64,000 nt of DNA from NCBI RefSeq assembly GCF_014193695.1, contig NZ_JACHZR010000002.1, positions 806,001 to 870,000 of the forward strand. Direction: 5' to 3'. This DNA is from Rhizobium sp. BK316 (lineage in GTDB: Bacteria > Pseudomonadota > Alphaproteobacteria > Rhizobiales > Rhizobiaceae). This document shows positions 56,101-63,969 of the stretch, one piece after another. Position 1 is the first letter of the stretch; each line of letters opens with the position of its first letter. The notes beneath the pieces were generated by a model. It saw only the letters and a program-made list of their open reading frames with translations, did no database searches and was not told the DNA's origin. The translations under genes and the position numbers were made by a program.

Positions 56101-56336
56101 GCGGTGATGTCCATGTTGATCTGCGCCTGCATGCGGGCGCGGATCAGGTTCGTCTCGTTTGCAGTTCGGATTTGCAGCTCGCGCAGATAGGCGGCAGTAT
56201 TCGCGCTGTCGAGCGCAAAGCCGACGGCAATAACGACGACAGCCATGAGGGCGGAAACCAGCAGCGAGACACGCGTATTCTTCAGAACACGCCGCAGCCG
56301 GTTGCTGTTGCTTGGCCGGAATTGCAAATCACACAC
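53154..56336 (-). CDS. CHASE-PAS-PAS-GGDEF-EAL cyclic-di-GMP signalling protein
   Basis: 1060 residues. TM1 is about 23-43, then a periplasmic CHASE-type sensor (about 60-265), TM2 about 288-310, and two PAS-like domains. The diguanylate cyclase domain has an intact GGDEF motif (RIGGDEFVI, near 713) with an RxxD inhibitory site (RDRD) five residues before it. The phosphodiesterase domain has EAL (GVEALVRWRHP, near 838), DDFGTGHTS and ETVAEGVET. Both activities look intact, so net output is likely set by the sensor. It should influence motility and biofilm; ligand unknown. It stands alone. Confidence 0.92.
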   Translation of the reverse strand: MCDLQFRPSNSNRLRRVLKNTRVSLLVSALMAVVVIAVGFALDSANTAAYLRELQIRTANETNLIRARMQAQINMDITAVRDLSNLISLSTQANEVEMERQINWLLIQNPHFIHIAVAPDFIVKSVYPAQSGKDRIGRDVRDVLLQRMSISRNSGDQAARFYGPFKTTDAETAFAIFFPVFVKQDGKRRIWGAVEAVIDQNMFYEATGLRPARNSENQERYPHLDHLSIAVRDIGTPDETAAPFFGPSDIYGKDPLRRKINFAGGRWELAAVPNTGWKAVPDNQPELRLIIVAAGCVIIIPIFFATLLLGERNRNITQLEAREAKLLELSQRLNLALESSRIGIWELPENATSLSWDARASSLHGLKAIEGIRSQAVWLSTIVPEDREIAEVHFFGCSIAGEACTAQYRVMREDGRIRHLRSIGAFYTDAGGAGKTIGIVWDVTADAEVTNTLRLAKETSELKNAELELALEELSSREAELSVLSSKLDLALDSYQCGIWEAVLGKAGSIWDERMHELYGLRQSNAFVTEDAWLSRIHPDDRGLALESARHFRQLGDTHTLVARVPDENGGLRYVRSVGKVHRTPTGEMKIIGIAFDSTEDALMTLRLKSAKDEAIAKNIELELAKNRIEHNSLHDPLTSLANRRKLDIALESLTDAGRSERQTFAILHIDLDRFKEINDTLGHAAGDAMLVHASRVLSRSVRDRDVVARIGGDEFVILSFDTGDTEMAELAGRIVEEMRQPIDFQGFSCRCGVSIGIALANGIHVDARKVLINADIALYRAKSLGRNRFEFFNHNLQADIINNKRTADEILAGIDNGEFTAWYQPQFCARSMKLTGVEALVRWRHPSKGLLTPDKFLRIADEINVVQTLDRIVLETALRDKMRWAAQGISVPKVSVNVSARRLHDGSLLESLGDLQIRPGEISFELVESIFLDESEDVVSQNLERIKALGIDIEIDDFGTGHTSIVSLLKLKPKRLKIDRQLVQPIVASSQERALVSSIIEIARSLGVETVAEGVETLDHAELLRDLGCDLLQGYAFARPLSFDDFAIEARGTAWLLAS

Positions 56337-56573
56337 CCCTACATTCGCATTGACTTTAGGGTGCAGGAGTTAATTTACGATTGCGCGCATTCGTGGCTGC
56401 TAAATCGCGTAAACGGAGAGAAAAAGACGGTCAACGGAGCCTCTTGATTATCCGTAAAATCCTATTCATCAATTGGGCGCCGAAAGCCATTCTTCCGGGC
56501 AATTTTCGCCATATTCAGGAGTTTATCTGTGGCCACTCGATATCAACGGCAGCGTTTCAAAGGGATTGCCGAC

Positions 56574-56834
56574 ATGCGTTTCGTTATTGCTACGCTTCTG
56601 GCCACGGCAAATTTTCTTTCGCCCATGAGCAGTTTTGCCGAGAGCGCTGATGTCGAGGCGACCATCAAAAAGGTCGACACGACCAATCTCGTTCTGACGC
56701 TGGACGACGGCAAGACCTATCAGGCGCCCGAGGAATTCGATTTCGAAGGCCTGAAGGCCGGCGTCAAGGTGGTGATTTTCTATACGGAAGTAGACGGCAA
56801 GCGCGTCATCAACGATCTCGACATCGTCAAGTAA
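56574..56834 (+). CDS. DUF1344-family small exported protein
   Basis: 86 residues from the ATG at 56574 (MRFVIATLLATANFLSPMSS), preceded by AAAGGGA; the frame is open to 56529. A signal peptide ends near SSFAES (about 21). The short mature part, VEATIKKVDTTNLVLTLDDG and GLKAGVKVVIFYTEVDGK, fits the DUF1344 family, probably a small beta-barrel. Function unknown. Its 3' end overlaps the convergent phosphatase gene by 8 bp. Confidence 0.72.
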   Translation: MRFVIATLLATANFLSPMSSFAESADVEATIKKVDTTNLVLTLDDGKTYQAPEEFDFEGLKAGVKVVIFYTEVDGKRVINDLDIVK

Positions 56835-57441
56835 TCAAGCCCTCTCCGGGCTGGATCCAGCCGATCAGGCTCTGCGACGTCTCGATCCTCAAAATCCGGT
56901 CCTGCGGAATTTCGCCCTCGGAAGCGATGTCCTTCGGCAGGTCGGAGATTATCTTGAATAAGCTTCTAATGACGCCGCCATGAGTGACGCAGACCGTCGG
57001 CCGGTCGACCGAATTCAGCCATGCGCCGGTCCGCCACGACATGATCTCGTAGCTTTCCGCATCCTCTCCCGGCGGAATGAAATCCCATTTGTTGATGTTG
57101 CGTTCTGCGACGCGCTCGGTCTGCGAGGCCCTGAGCTGCTTCAGCGTATAGCCTTCCCAATCGCCGAAGGAGACTTCGACCAGGCGTTCGTCGGTGCGGT
57201 AGTCCTTGGGCGGGAGCCCCATGGCTGATCGCATGATCTCCATGGTCTCGCGCGTGCGGCCGAGCGGGCTTGCGACGAAATCAAATTCCGTATCTTCGCC
57301 GTTCAGGATCGCCGCAAGGGCGATCCCGTTCTGTCTTGCCTGTTCGCGGCCGATCGCATTGATCGGAATATCCTTCTGCCCCTGCAGGCGACGCTCCGCA
57401 TTCCAGTCGGTCTGGCCGTGTCTGATCACATAGATAAGCAC
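56827..57441 (-). CDS. Histidine phosphatase family protein (phosphoglycerate mutase-like)
   Basis: 204 residues. The RHG catalytic motif IRHGQTDWNAERRLQG opens the protein, SPLGRTRETMEIM follows and CVTHGGVIRSLF carries the second catalytic His. The order and length fit the cofactor-independent-of-BPG, GpmB/CobC-type phosphatases. It is 34 nt after fabI on the same strand and probably co-transcribed. Substrate unknown. Confidence 0.9.
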   Translation of the reverse strand: MLIYVIRHGQTDWNAERRLQGQKDIPINAIGREQARQNGIALAAILNGEDTEFDFVASPLGRTRETMEIMRSAMGLPPKDYRTDERLVEVSFGDWEGYTLKQLRASQTERVAERNINKWDFIPPGEDAESYEIMSWRTGAWLNSVDRPTVCVTHGGVIRSLFKIISDLPKDIASEGEIPQDRILRIETSQSLIGWIQPGEGLIT

Positions 57442-57475
57442 GGGGATCGGCTCCGCTCGAGGGTAGTAGGACGCC

Positions 57476-58294
57476 TCAGTCCTTGATGACGGAAATATCA
57501 GGCGCGTCCACAGCCTTCATGCCGATGACATGATAGCCGCTGTCGGCGTGATGCACCTCACCGGTCACCGAACGCGACAGGTCGGAGAGAAGGTAGAGGC
57601 CGACATCGCCGACTTCCTCGATGGTAACCGTACGGCGCAGCGGCGCATTGTACTCGTTCCACTTGAGGATATAGCGGAAATCACCGATGCCCGAAGCAGC
57701 CAGCGTCTTGATCGGACCTGCCGAAACGGCGTTGACGCGGATGTTTTTCGGTCCGAGATCGACGGCGAGATACTTGACGCTCGCTTCAAGAGCAGCCTTG
57801 GCGACGCCCATGACGTTGTAGTTCGGCATCACCTTTTCTGCACCGTAATAGGTGAGGGTGAGCATCGAGCCGCCTTCCGTCATCAGTTTCTCGGCGCGGC
57901 GAGCGACCGAGGTGAAGGAGTAGACGGAGATCTGCATCGTCTTGGCGAAATTGTCCGGCGTCGTATCGACGTAACGGCCGGTCAGTTCGTCCTTGTCGGA
58001 AAAACCGATCGCGTGCACGATGAAATCGATCTTGCCCCACAGCTTCTCGACATTGTCGAAAACGGCATCGATCGTGGATTCGTCACTGACGTCGCAATGG
58101 CCGACCATGACGGCGCCGATTTCGGCAGCCAGTGGCTCCACGCGCTTCTTCAGGGCATCGCCCTGGTAGGTGAATGCAACTTCCCCGCCCTGCGCATGAA
58201 TGGCCTTGGCAATACCCCACGCAATCGAACGATTGTTGGCGACACCCATGATGACGCCGCGTTTGCCTGCCATGAGGCCGGATGCTTGAGCCAT
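57476..58294 (-). CDS. fabI: Enoyl-[acyl-carrier-protein] reductase (NADH), FabI type
   Basis: 272 residues. It reduces trans-2-enoyl-ACP in the last step of each fatty acid elongation cycle. GKRGVIMGVANNRSIAWGIA is the cofactor site. TYYGAEKVMPNYNVMGVAKA contains the FabI Tyr-x6-Lys pair (YNVMGVAK), and SAGPIKTLAASGI is near the C-terminus. The order dnaJ-like, fabI, phosphatase on one strand is common in Rhizobium. Rhizobia may have a second FabI elsewhere. Confidence 0.95.
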   Translation of the reverse strand: MAQASGLMAGKRGVIMGVANNRSIAWGIAKAIHAQGGEVAFTYQGDALKKRVEPLAAEIGAVMVGHCDVSDESTIDAVFDNVEKLWGKIDFIVHAIGFSDKDELTGRYVDTTPDNFAKTMQISVYSFTSVARRAEKLMTEGGSMLTLTYYGAEKVMPNYNVMGVAKAALEASVKYLAVDLGPKNIRVNAVSAGPIKTLAASGIGDFRYILKWNEYNAPLRRTVTIEEVGDVGLYLLSDLSRSVTGEVHHADSGYHVIGMKAVDAPDISVIKD

Positions 58295-58416
58295 ATTTCG
58301 CTTCCCTAGGAATTCTGATGATCCTGCCTATGGCATAGGCCGTTAATCGGTTCAAGCTTGGCTAAGATCATCAACTGTTAGGGATCGTAACAAAGGGTGC
58401 GATTGTCACTGAAATT

Positions 58417-59601
58417 TCATAAAAACAGCCCTTCACGCATACTTCGCATGAGATCGGTGACTTTATCGTCGGGTTTTTCCCACAACATAATACGCAATTC
58501 GACGACGAGATCGCCTTTTCCGCCGCTGTCGTTGGGCAGGCCCTGGTCGGGAATGCGGATCGTCTTGTCGGAGCCGGACCAGGCCGGGACCGTTACATTG
58601 AGCGGTCCCTGCGGCCCGTCGATACGCGCCTCAGTGCCGAGCACCGCATTCTCGATGTTCAGCGGCAGCACCGCATGCACGTCGAAACCGTCGACGGTGA
58701 AGCGTGGGTCGGGGGCGATGTGGATATTGATCACGGCATCGCCGCGCTGCATGCCAGGCAGCTTGAAACCCTGGCCCTTGAGCCGGATCTGATGGCCTTC
58801 GGTCGTGCCGGCCGGCAGGGCAAAGCCCACTTCGCGGCCTTCGGGAAGGGAAACCGTCGTCCAGCTTCCCTTCATGATGTCTTCGATCGTCACGGTCGCG
58901 GTCGCCACTTCATCCGGCGCCTTTTCAAGGCCCGGCTGGCCGGCGCCGGTGAAGCGACGCACAAGCGAGGTCAGCAGACTGAGCGGCAGGGACATGTTGG
59001 TGCCGCCGGTAGCGGAGGCCTCCATATGCTCGTCCTCTGCCTTGGCGGGGTCGGATTCGGTGGTTTCCTGTTCCGGCTGCTTGGCGGCCTCCGCTGCATG
59101 CGGCTTGGCCTGTGCTTGCTGCGAATGCGCCTGGGATTGGGCCTGTGCGCCGGCAGTGCGGGCTGTCTGCGCACCGAAGATCCGTTCGACCATCTCTTCG
59201 GCGGCTTCGGCAGTGCCGGCCTGCTGCTGTTTGGCACCTGCCGCGGCGGCCTTTTGTGCATTGGCGTTGGCGCGCGCAAGCTCTTCCATCACGCGTTCGG
59301 CATTGGCCTGCGCGGCCTTTGCGCGCTCGGCCGCCTCACGGGCTGCGTGCCGCTGCTGCATGATCGTTTGTTCTTGCTTCTTGGCCTCCGCCATACGCAC
59401 CGCGCTGTCGAAGAGATTGCGCTTCCTTGGATCTTTCAGCGTCTCATAGGCGCGGCCGATCTCGGCAAAACGTGCGGTCGCCGTCGGGTCACCCTGATTG
59501 TGATCGGGATGCACGGCCTTGGCCATGTTACGCCAGGCCGCCTTGATTTCATCCGCTCCCGCGTCGCGCTTGACGCCCAGTACCTTGTATGGATCACGCA
59601 T
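58417..59601 (-). CDS. DnaJ-type co-chaperone lacking the zinc finger
   Basis: 394 residues from the ATG at 59601 (MRDPYKVLGVKRDAG). The J-domain with HPDHN (about residues 34-38) is intact, so it should stimulate an Hsp70. There is no CxxCxGxG zinc-finger region; instead an Ala/Gln/Glu-rich low-complexity linker of over 100 residues (about 70-190) separates it from a complete C-terminal peptide-binding domain (GREVGFALPAGTTEGHQIRL, GDAVINIHIAPDPRF). The organisation is like CbpA. It sits upstream of fabI on the same strand (122 bp). Confidence 0.88.
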   Translation of the reverse strand: MRDPYKVLGVKRDAGADEIKAAWRNMAKAVHPDHNQGDPTATARFAEIGRAYETLKDPRKRNLFDSAVRMAEAKKQEQTIMQQRHAAREAAERAKAAQANAERVMEELARANANAQKAAAAGAKQQQAGTAEAAEEMVERIFGAQTARTAGAQAQSQAHSQQAQAKPHAAEAAKQPEQETTESDPAKAEDEHMEASATGGTNMSLPLSLLTSLVRRFTGAGQPGLEKAPDEVATATVTIEDIMKGSWTTVSLPEGREVGFALPAGTTEGHQIRLKGQGFKLPGMQRGDAVINIHIAPDPRFTVDGFDVHAVLPLNIENAVLGTEARIDGPQGPLNVTVPAWSGSDKTIRIPDQGLPNDSGGKGDLVVELRIMLWEKPDDKVTDLMRSMREGLFL

Positions 59602-59874
59602 TGTTCGCACCGCCGCTGTCGCAATCCGGGAGGCATGTTCCTCGTGGCCGTTCCCGGAAACCGAATACTCAACTCATGACGCGCCGTCCCGTTCGCTTAT
59701 GCGACAGGAAAGCCCGCTCGTCGGCCGATCGTGCGGGAGAGTTGCTAATCACTTCTTATTTCCGAAGTTGGACATGGAGTGTTTTGCCGCGAATGGTTAG
59801 TCTTTCACTAAACATTGAGGCGAATCGGCACGACACATTAACCCTGGCGCGTCAGGCGTGCATCCCGCCGAAAC

Positions 59875-59896
59875 AGCTGAGCAGACGGGCTCAGCT
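59875..59896 (-). terminator. Hairpin overlapping the stop codon of the surface-protein gene
   Basis: AGCTGAGC (59875-59882) and GCTCAGCT (59889-59896) form a perfect 8-bp stem with a 6-nt loop that includes the TGA at 59891-59893. Read on the minus strand it is followed by GTTTCGG. The T-tract is weak. Confidence 0.5.
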
Positions 59897-60349
59897 TTCC
59901 GGCTGGAAGCTCAGAAGCTGCCAGTTGCCGCCGCCGACAAGGCAGGTCTTGCCATAGAACTTGGCGATGCCGACATAGGAGTGGCGCGTCGTGCGGAACT
60001 GGCGGCAGACCTGGCCGGCGTCATTGTTCTCGACGATCGTATCGATGACACCGGCGCTGCCGGTCGAGGCATTGGCCCAGGGAAGGGGCTGTCCCTCGAG
60101 CTTCTGGATATCGGCTGAGGTTACGGCGTTGCGCACCGTCATCTCGTCGGAAAGCGTATCGGTGCTGGGAGCGGGCTGTGGCACGGTGCCTGTCGCCACC
60201 GAACGATCCACCTTTGCCGAACTCAGGAAATCGAACCCTCCGGCCACGCAGCCGGAGAGGGACAGAATCGCGATACCGACGATGGAGAGTCTGACGCTGC
60301 GGCGCAGCGAACCCTTTGTATGGCGATGTGTCTTTGCTATGACTTCCAC
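59891..60349 (-). CDS. Putative lipoprotein, RT0821/Lpp0805-like surface protein
   Basis: 152 residues. The signal segment ends in a lipobox-like LSLSGC (Cys near residue 34). The mature part has WANASTGSAGVIDTIVENND and a CRQFRTTRHSYVG...GKTCLVGGGNW end, with cysteines at two places. The pattern fits the RT0821/Lpp0805 family of surface proteins, known from Rickettsia and Legionella genomes; function unknown. It is divergent from pdxH across 63 bp, a layout I recall as common in rhizobia. Confidence 0.65.
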   Translation of the reverse strand: MEVIAKTHRHTKGSLRRSVRLSIVGIAILSLSGCVAGGFDFLSSAKVDRSVATGTVPQPAPSTDTLSDEMTVRNAVTSADIQKLEGQPLPWANASTGSAGVIDTIVENNDAGQVCRQFRTTRHSYVGIAKFYGKTCLVGGGNWQLLSFQPES

Positions 60350-60412
60350 CCTGTGTTCTTCCCCAGCGTCGAAGGCTGGGTCAGTTTAATAAACCGCGGG
60401 ATTTGAATTAAT

Positions 60413-61033
60413 ATGTCGGCAAACGGGTTAACAGGTGGTGACTTTACCGAAAGTGAGGAGCCCTTCAAGCTCTTTGGGGAATGGCTGAAGGAGGCGGAGG
60501 CTTCCGAAGTCAACGACCCCAATGCTGTCGCGCTCGCGACGGTCGATGAAGATGGGCTGCCCAATGTCCGCATGGTTCTCCTGAAGGGTTTCGATACCGA
60601 CGGATTCGTCTTCTACACGAATTTCGAGAGCCAGAAAGGTCGCGAAATTTTGGGACAGAAGAAGGCGGCCATGTGCTTCCACTGGAAAACGCTGCGCCGT
60701 CAGGTGCGTGTACGCGGCCCCGTCGAAATGGTCACCGATGCCGAAGCCGACGCCTATTTCGCCACCCGCGCCCGCGGCAGCCGCATCGGCGCCTGGGCTT
60801 CCAAGCAGTCGCGCCCGCTCGAAAGCCGTTTTGCACTGGAAAAGGCGGTTGCCGAATATACCGCGCGCTACGCAATCGGCGAGATTCCGCGCCCATCCTA
60901 CTGGTCCGGCTTCCGGATACGCCCAACTTCGATTGAGTTCTGGAAGGACCAGAAGTTCCGGCTGCACGACCGGATCGAATTCCGCCGGCCGACGCCCGAG
61001 GGGGGGTGGGACAAGGTGCGGATGTACCCGTAA
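60413..61033 (+). CDS. pdxH: Pyridoxamine 5'-phosphate oxidase
   Basis: 206 residues. It makes pyridoxal phosphate from pyridoxine or pyridoxamine phosphate with [40 protein letters not shown] and the C-terminal [20 protein letters not shown], ending exactly as in other PdxH, are present. No strong ribosome-binding site precedes the ATG at 60413. The polysaccharide deacetylase gene converges 5 bp after its stop. Confidence 0.97.
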   Translation: MSANGLTGGDFTESEEPFKLFGEWLKEAEASEVNDPNAVALATVDEDGLPNVRMVLLKGFDTDGFVFYTNFESQKGREILGQKKAAMCFHWKTLRRQVRVRGPVEMVTDAEADAYFATRARGSRIGAWASKQSRPLESRFALEKAVAEYTARYAIGEIPRPSYWSGFRIRPTSIEFWKDQKFRLHDRIEFRRPTPEGGWDKVRMYP

Positions 61034-61038
61034 AGAGT

Positions 61039-62073
61039 TTATTTGCCGAGCAGTTTCAATGGAATGCCTGATGCCAGCGCCGAAACATAGCGTGGCTTCT
61101 GGTAAAGGCCGTTGAGCGAGATACGCGGCATATAGGTGGGCCGACTTGCAGCCGGAAATCCCGGCTGCGTTGTCACGGCTACGGCAAAGCCGAGCTTTGC
61201 CGCGAGCTCCGCTTCGCGGCCTGTCGCAGCTTCCCGCGTGCCATAGGGATAGGCGATCGCCCGCGGGCGGATGCCGGTGATCGATTCGACATAATCGGCC
61301 GAGATTTCCATCTCGATCCGTGCTTCCGCCTGCGGCAGCCGGGCCAGCGCCCGGTGGCTGATCGTATGGGCGCCGAGACTGGCGAGCGGGCTTGCCGAAA
61401 GTCTGCGCAACTCCTGCGGCGCCATGACCAGTTCCCGCGTGATGTCGACGGGCTCGATTCCGTGGCGCCGGGCCAGCGCATCCACCTCCAAGATGGCGCG
61501 GCTCTCGTCCTGCCTGTGGATAAGCTTGGCAAGCCGGTCGAAAGCGTCCCATTTTCGGACGTCCGTGTCGAGCGCCAGTCTCTCCCTCCCGCGGCCGAAG
61601 TTGAACTCGATGCTGTTCTCCCTGCTGAGCAGCAGCGCCAGGGTTTCCCACCAGATGCTGTGCGAGCCCTCGGCAAAGCCTTGCGTTACGAAAACGGTAA
61701 AAGGTGCCTGATGCCGCTCGAAAACGGGCAGGGCATGGACGAGATTGTTGCGATACCCATCATCCAGCGTGAAGGCGGCGAACAGGCGATCGTCCTGCGG
61801 GTCCGACAATAGCGAGGGCACGGCATCGAGCGGTACGAAACGATAGCCGCTCCGCTTCAGTCGCCGAAGCGCCGCGTCCAGAAATTCCGGCGTTATTTCA
61901 AGATGTTCGTTGGGTTCGAACGGCTGAGCGATATGCGGGCGCACGTGATGGAGCGTGAAGATGACACCGCGTCCGTGGGCCTCTTTCATGAGCCCTGCGG
62001 CATTCGCCAGCCACGCCGCTTCCAGCCCGCCGCCGATCGCGATGCGCTTCAGACGCCGCTTCCACTGACCCAT
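61039..62073 (-). CDS. Polysaccharide deacetylase family protein (NodB-like)
   Basis: 344 residues from the ATG at 62073 (MGQWKRRLKRIAI); the frame is open to 62118. The NodB-homology core has VIFTLHHVRPH, the metal-binding FTLDDGYRNN and SLGAHTISHRAL, and AIAYPYGTRE. Family members N-deacetylate chitin oligomers, peptidoglycan or xylan. No signal peptide is obvious, though the first ~15 residues are basic. No nod gene is near and length exceeds NodB (~215), so this is more likely a cell-wall or exopolysaccharide enzyme. Confidence 0.85.
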   Translation of the reverse strand: MGQWKRRLKRIAIGGGLEAAWLANAAGLMKEAHGRGVIFTLHHVRPHIAQPFEPNEHLEITPEFLDAALRRLKRSGYRFVPLDAVPSLLSDPQDDRLFAAFTLDDGYRNNLVHALPVFERHQAPFTVFVTQGFAEGSHSIWWETLALLLSRENSIEFNFGRGRERLALDTDVRKWDAFDRLAKLIHRQDESRAILEVDALARRHGIEPVDITRELVMAPQELRRLSASPLASLGAHTISHRALARLPQAEARIEMEISADYVESITGIRPRAIAYPYGTREAATGREAELAAKLGFAVAVTTQPGFPAASRPTYMPRISLNGLYQKPRYVSALASGIPLKLLGK

Positions 62074-62305
62074 TTTTCCCGTGACCCCGCTTTGTAATCG
62101 TGTCACACAAGCTACCAATCTGCCGTTAAACCTTGCTGAATCCGGCCTGGAAAGTGGCTTCTTTATCGGCTGTTAACCAAGCGAAACAAAAGCTTGGAAA
62201 AAACTTGGGCGTTGCCTCAAAGTCGCGCCAGATTGTGGGCATCTGTCACAATACGGGACATAATTCCGGTTGGAGCGACTCGCCGGATATAATGAGGGGA
62301 AGTGC

Positions 62306-63598
62306 ATGAGAAGGCTTCTGGCTGCCATTTTGACCGCGACGCTGGCACTTTCTGCACCCGTTGCGGCCTTTGCCGGCAGCGCTTCCCTCGTGCTCGATGC
62401 CCGCACCGGCAAGGTCCTTGCGTCCGAAAACGGCGATACGCTGAACCATCCGGCATCGCTGACGAAGATGATGACGCTCTATCTGACCTTCGAGGCGCTC
62501 AATCGCGGCAAGATCACCTGGGATACGCCGGTCACGATGTCGAAATATGCGGCCTCCCGTCCGCCGACGAAGCTCGGCGTGAAAGCGGGCGGTACGATCA
62601 CCGTGCGTGAGGCGGTCTATGGCATGATCGTCAAGTCGGCGAACGATGCTGCTGCCGCCATCGGTGAAAAACTCGGCGGTTCGGAAAGCAATTTCGCCCG
62701 GCTCATGACCCAGAAGGCCCGCCAACTCGGCATGAGCCGCACGGTCTTCGTCAATGCATCCGGCCTGCCGGACAAGCGCCAGATCACGACGGCGCGCGAC
62801 ATGTCCACGCTCGCCGTGGCGCTGATGAAGAACTATCCCAGCGAATATCGCCTCTTCTCCATCGCGAGCTTCAATTTCCGCGGCAAGACCATCCGCGGCC
62901 ACAACAATCTAATGTATCGCTACGAGGGCATGGACGGCATCAAGACCGGCTACACCAATGCCTCCGGCTTCAACATCGTCAGCGCCGTGAAGGACGGCAA
63001 CCGCCGCGTGGTCGGCGTGGTGCTCGGCGGCCGCACGGCCCGCAGCCGCGACGCCAAGATGGCAGCACTCTTCGACCGCTACATGGGACGTGCCTCCTCC
63101 GGCGGCGCCAGGCTGACCGCCAGCATCAATGCCAAGCAGCAGGTCGAGGTCGCCTCGGCCGCCGATGACGCCGATGCTCCCGTGCCGGCGAGCGCACCGC
63201 GCGTTGTGGACGAACCCGCACCAAAGGCGCTCGGTTATGCCAGCGATGGGGTTATTCCGCTGGAGCGCCCGGCGGCAATGGACGAGATCATCAATGCCGG
63301 CAAGGCGTCGAAAGCGCCAGTCGCCAACGCACCAGCCGGCAAGGCAGGCGGCTGGCAGATCCAGATTTCCGCCGCCCCGAGCGCTGATGCCGCCCGCGCG
63401 CTTCTTGCGCAGGCTCAGTCCGAGGCCGGTGCACCGCTGGTCTCCGCCTCGCCTTATACTGAAGCTGTCGGCAAGGGCGCCAATGCGGTTTACCGCGCCC
63501 GCTTCACAGGGTTTCAGAGCAAGGAAGACGCGACCTCTGCCTGCGACGCTCTCAAGAAACGCTCTTACGACTGCATGCTCCTGCCGAACCAGGGCTGA
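62306..63598 (+). CDS. D-alanyl-D-alanine carboxypeptidase with SPOR domain (DacA/PBP5-like)
   Basis: 430 residues from the ATG at 62306, preceded by GAGGGGAAG. The signal peptide ends near AAFA (about 23). The penicillin-binding active site has SLTK (HPASLTKMMTLY), SAN (KSANDAAAAIG) and KTG (IKTGYTNASG), all intact. A linker of about 60 residues (Ala/Pro-rich) leads to a C-terminal SPOR domain (GGWQIQISAAPS to the end), which targets division-site peptidoglycan. It trims the terminal D-Ala of stem peptides in the periplasm. Its neighbour, a deacetylase, also suits cell-wall work. Confidence 0.93.
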   Translation: MRRLLAAILTATLALSAPVAAFAGSASLVLDARTGKVLASENGDTLNHPASLTKMMTLYLTFEALNRGKITWDTPVTMSKYAASRPPTKLGVKAGGTITVREAVYGMIVKSANDAAAAIGEKLGGSESNFARLMTQKARQLGMSRTVFVNASGLPDKRQITTARDMSTLAVALMKNYPSEYRLFSIASFNFRGKTIRGHNNLMYRYEGMDGIKTGYTNASGFNIVSAVKDGNRRVVGVVLGGRTARSRDAKMAALFDRYMGRASSGGARLTASINAKQQVEVASAADDADAPVPASAPRVVDEPAPKALGYASDGVIPLERPAAMDEIINAGKASKAPVANAPAGKAGGWQIQISAAPSADAARALLAQAQSEAGAPLVSASPYTEAVGKGANAVYRARFTGFQSKEDATSACDALKKRSYDCMLLPNQG

Positions 63599-63660
63599 GC
63601 TGCACGCTCTGGACAATTTCCGGGAATCGGCGCTCTCCTCATAAACAAAAGGAGAACGTC

Positions 63661-63969
63661 ATGCTGCAACGGCTCGCCGATCAGTTCGAGACCTCATCGT
63701 CAACCTATGCCAGCGCCAACGGCATTGAGCGCGATGCCGACTGGTTCCTGCTGAAGCTGCAGGAGGAGATGGGTGAACTGACCCAGGCCTGGAACCGCCT
63801 GACCGGTCGTGGTCGTGCCAAAGGCCGTTCGCCCGAGGAGATGGAACGCGACCTCGCCGATGAGACCGCCGACCTGCTGGGCCATATTCTGCTGTTTGCC
63901 CGCCGTAACGATATCGATCTCGCCGCCGCGATCGAACGGAAATGGCGGTTCGAGCCGGCACAGACGTGA
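63661..63969 (+). CDS. MazG-like nucleotide pyrophosphohydrolase
   Basis: 102 residues. The pattern LKLQEEMGELTQAWNRL with a later DLADETADLLGHILLFA matches the EExxE...ExxD metal-binding helices of the MazG/all-alpha NTP-PPase fold. Such small proteins hydrolyse NTPs or dNTPs to monophosphates. It follows AAAGGAGAA (63648-63656) and is 62 bp after the carboxypeptidase gene on the same strand, possibly one transcript. Confidence 0.82.
   Translation: MLQRLADQFETSSSTYASANGIERDADWFLLKLQEEMGELTQAWNRLTGRGRAKGRSPEEMERDLADETADLLGHILLFARRNDIDLAAAIERKWRFEPAQT

Noticed and set aside
61039..62073. NodB (chitooligosaccharide deacetylase of nodulation).
   Set aside because: The protein is much longer than NodB and no nod genes or nod boxes are nearby; only the general deacetylase domain is shared.
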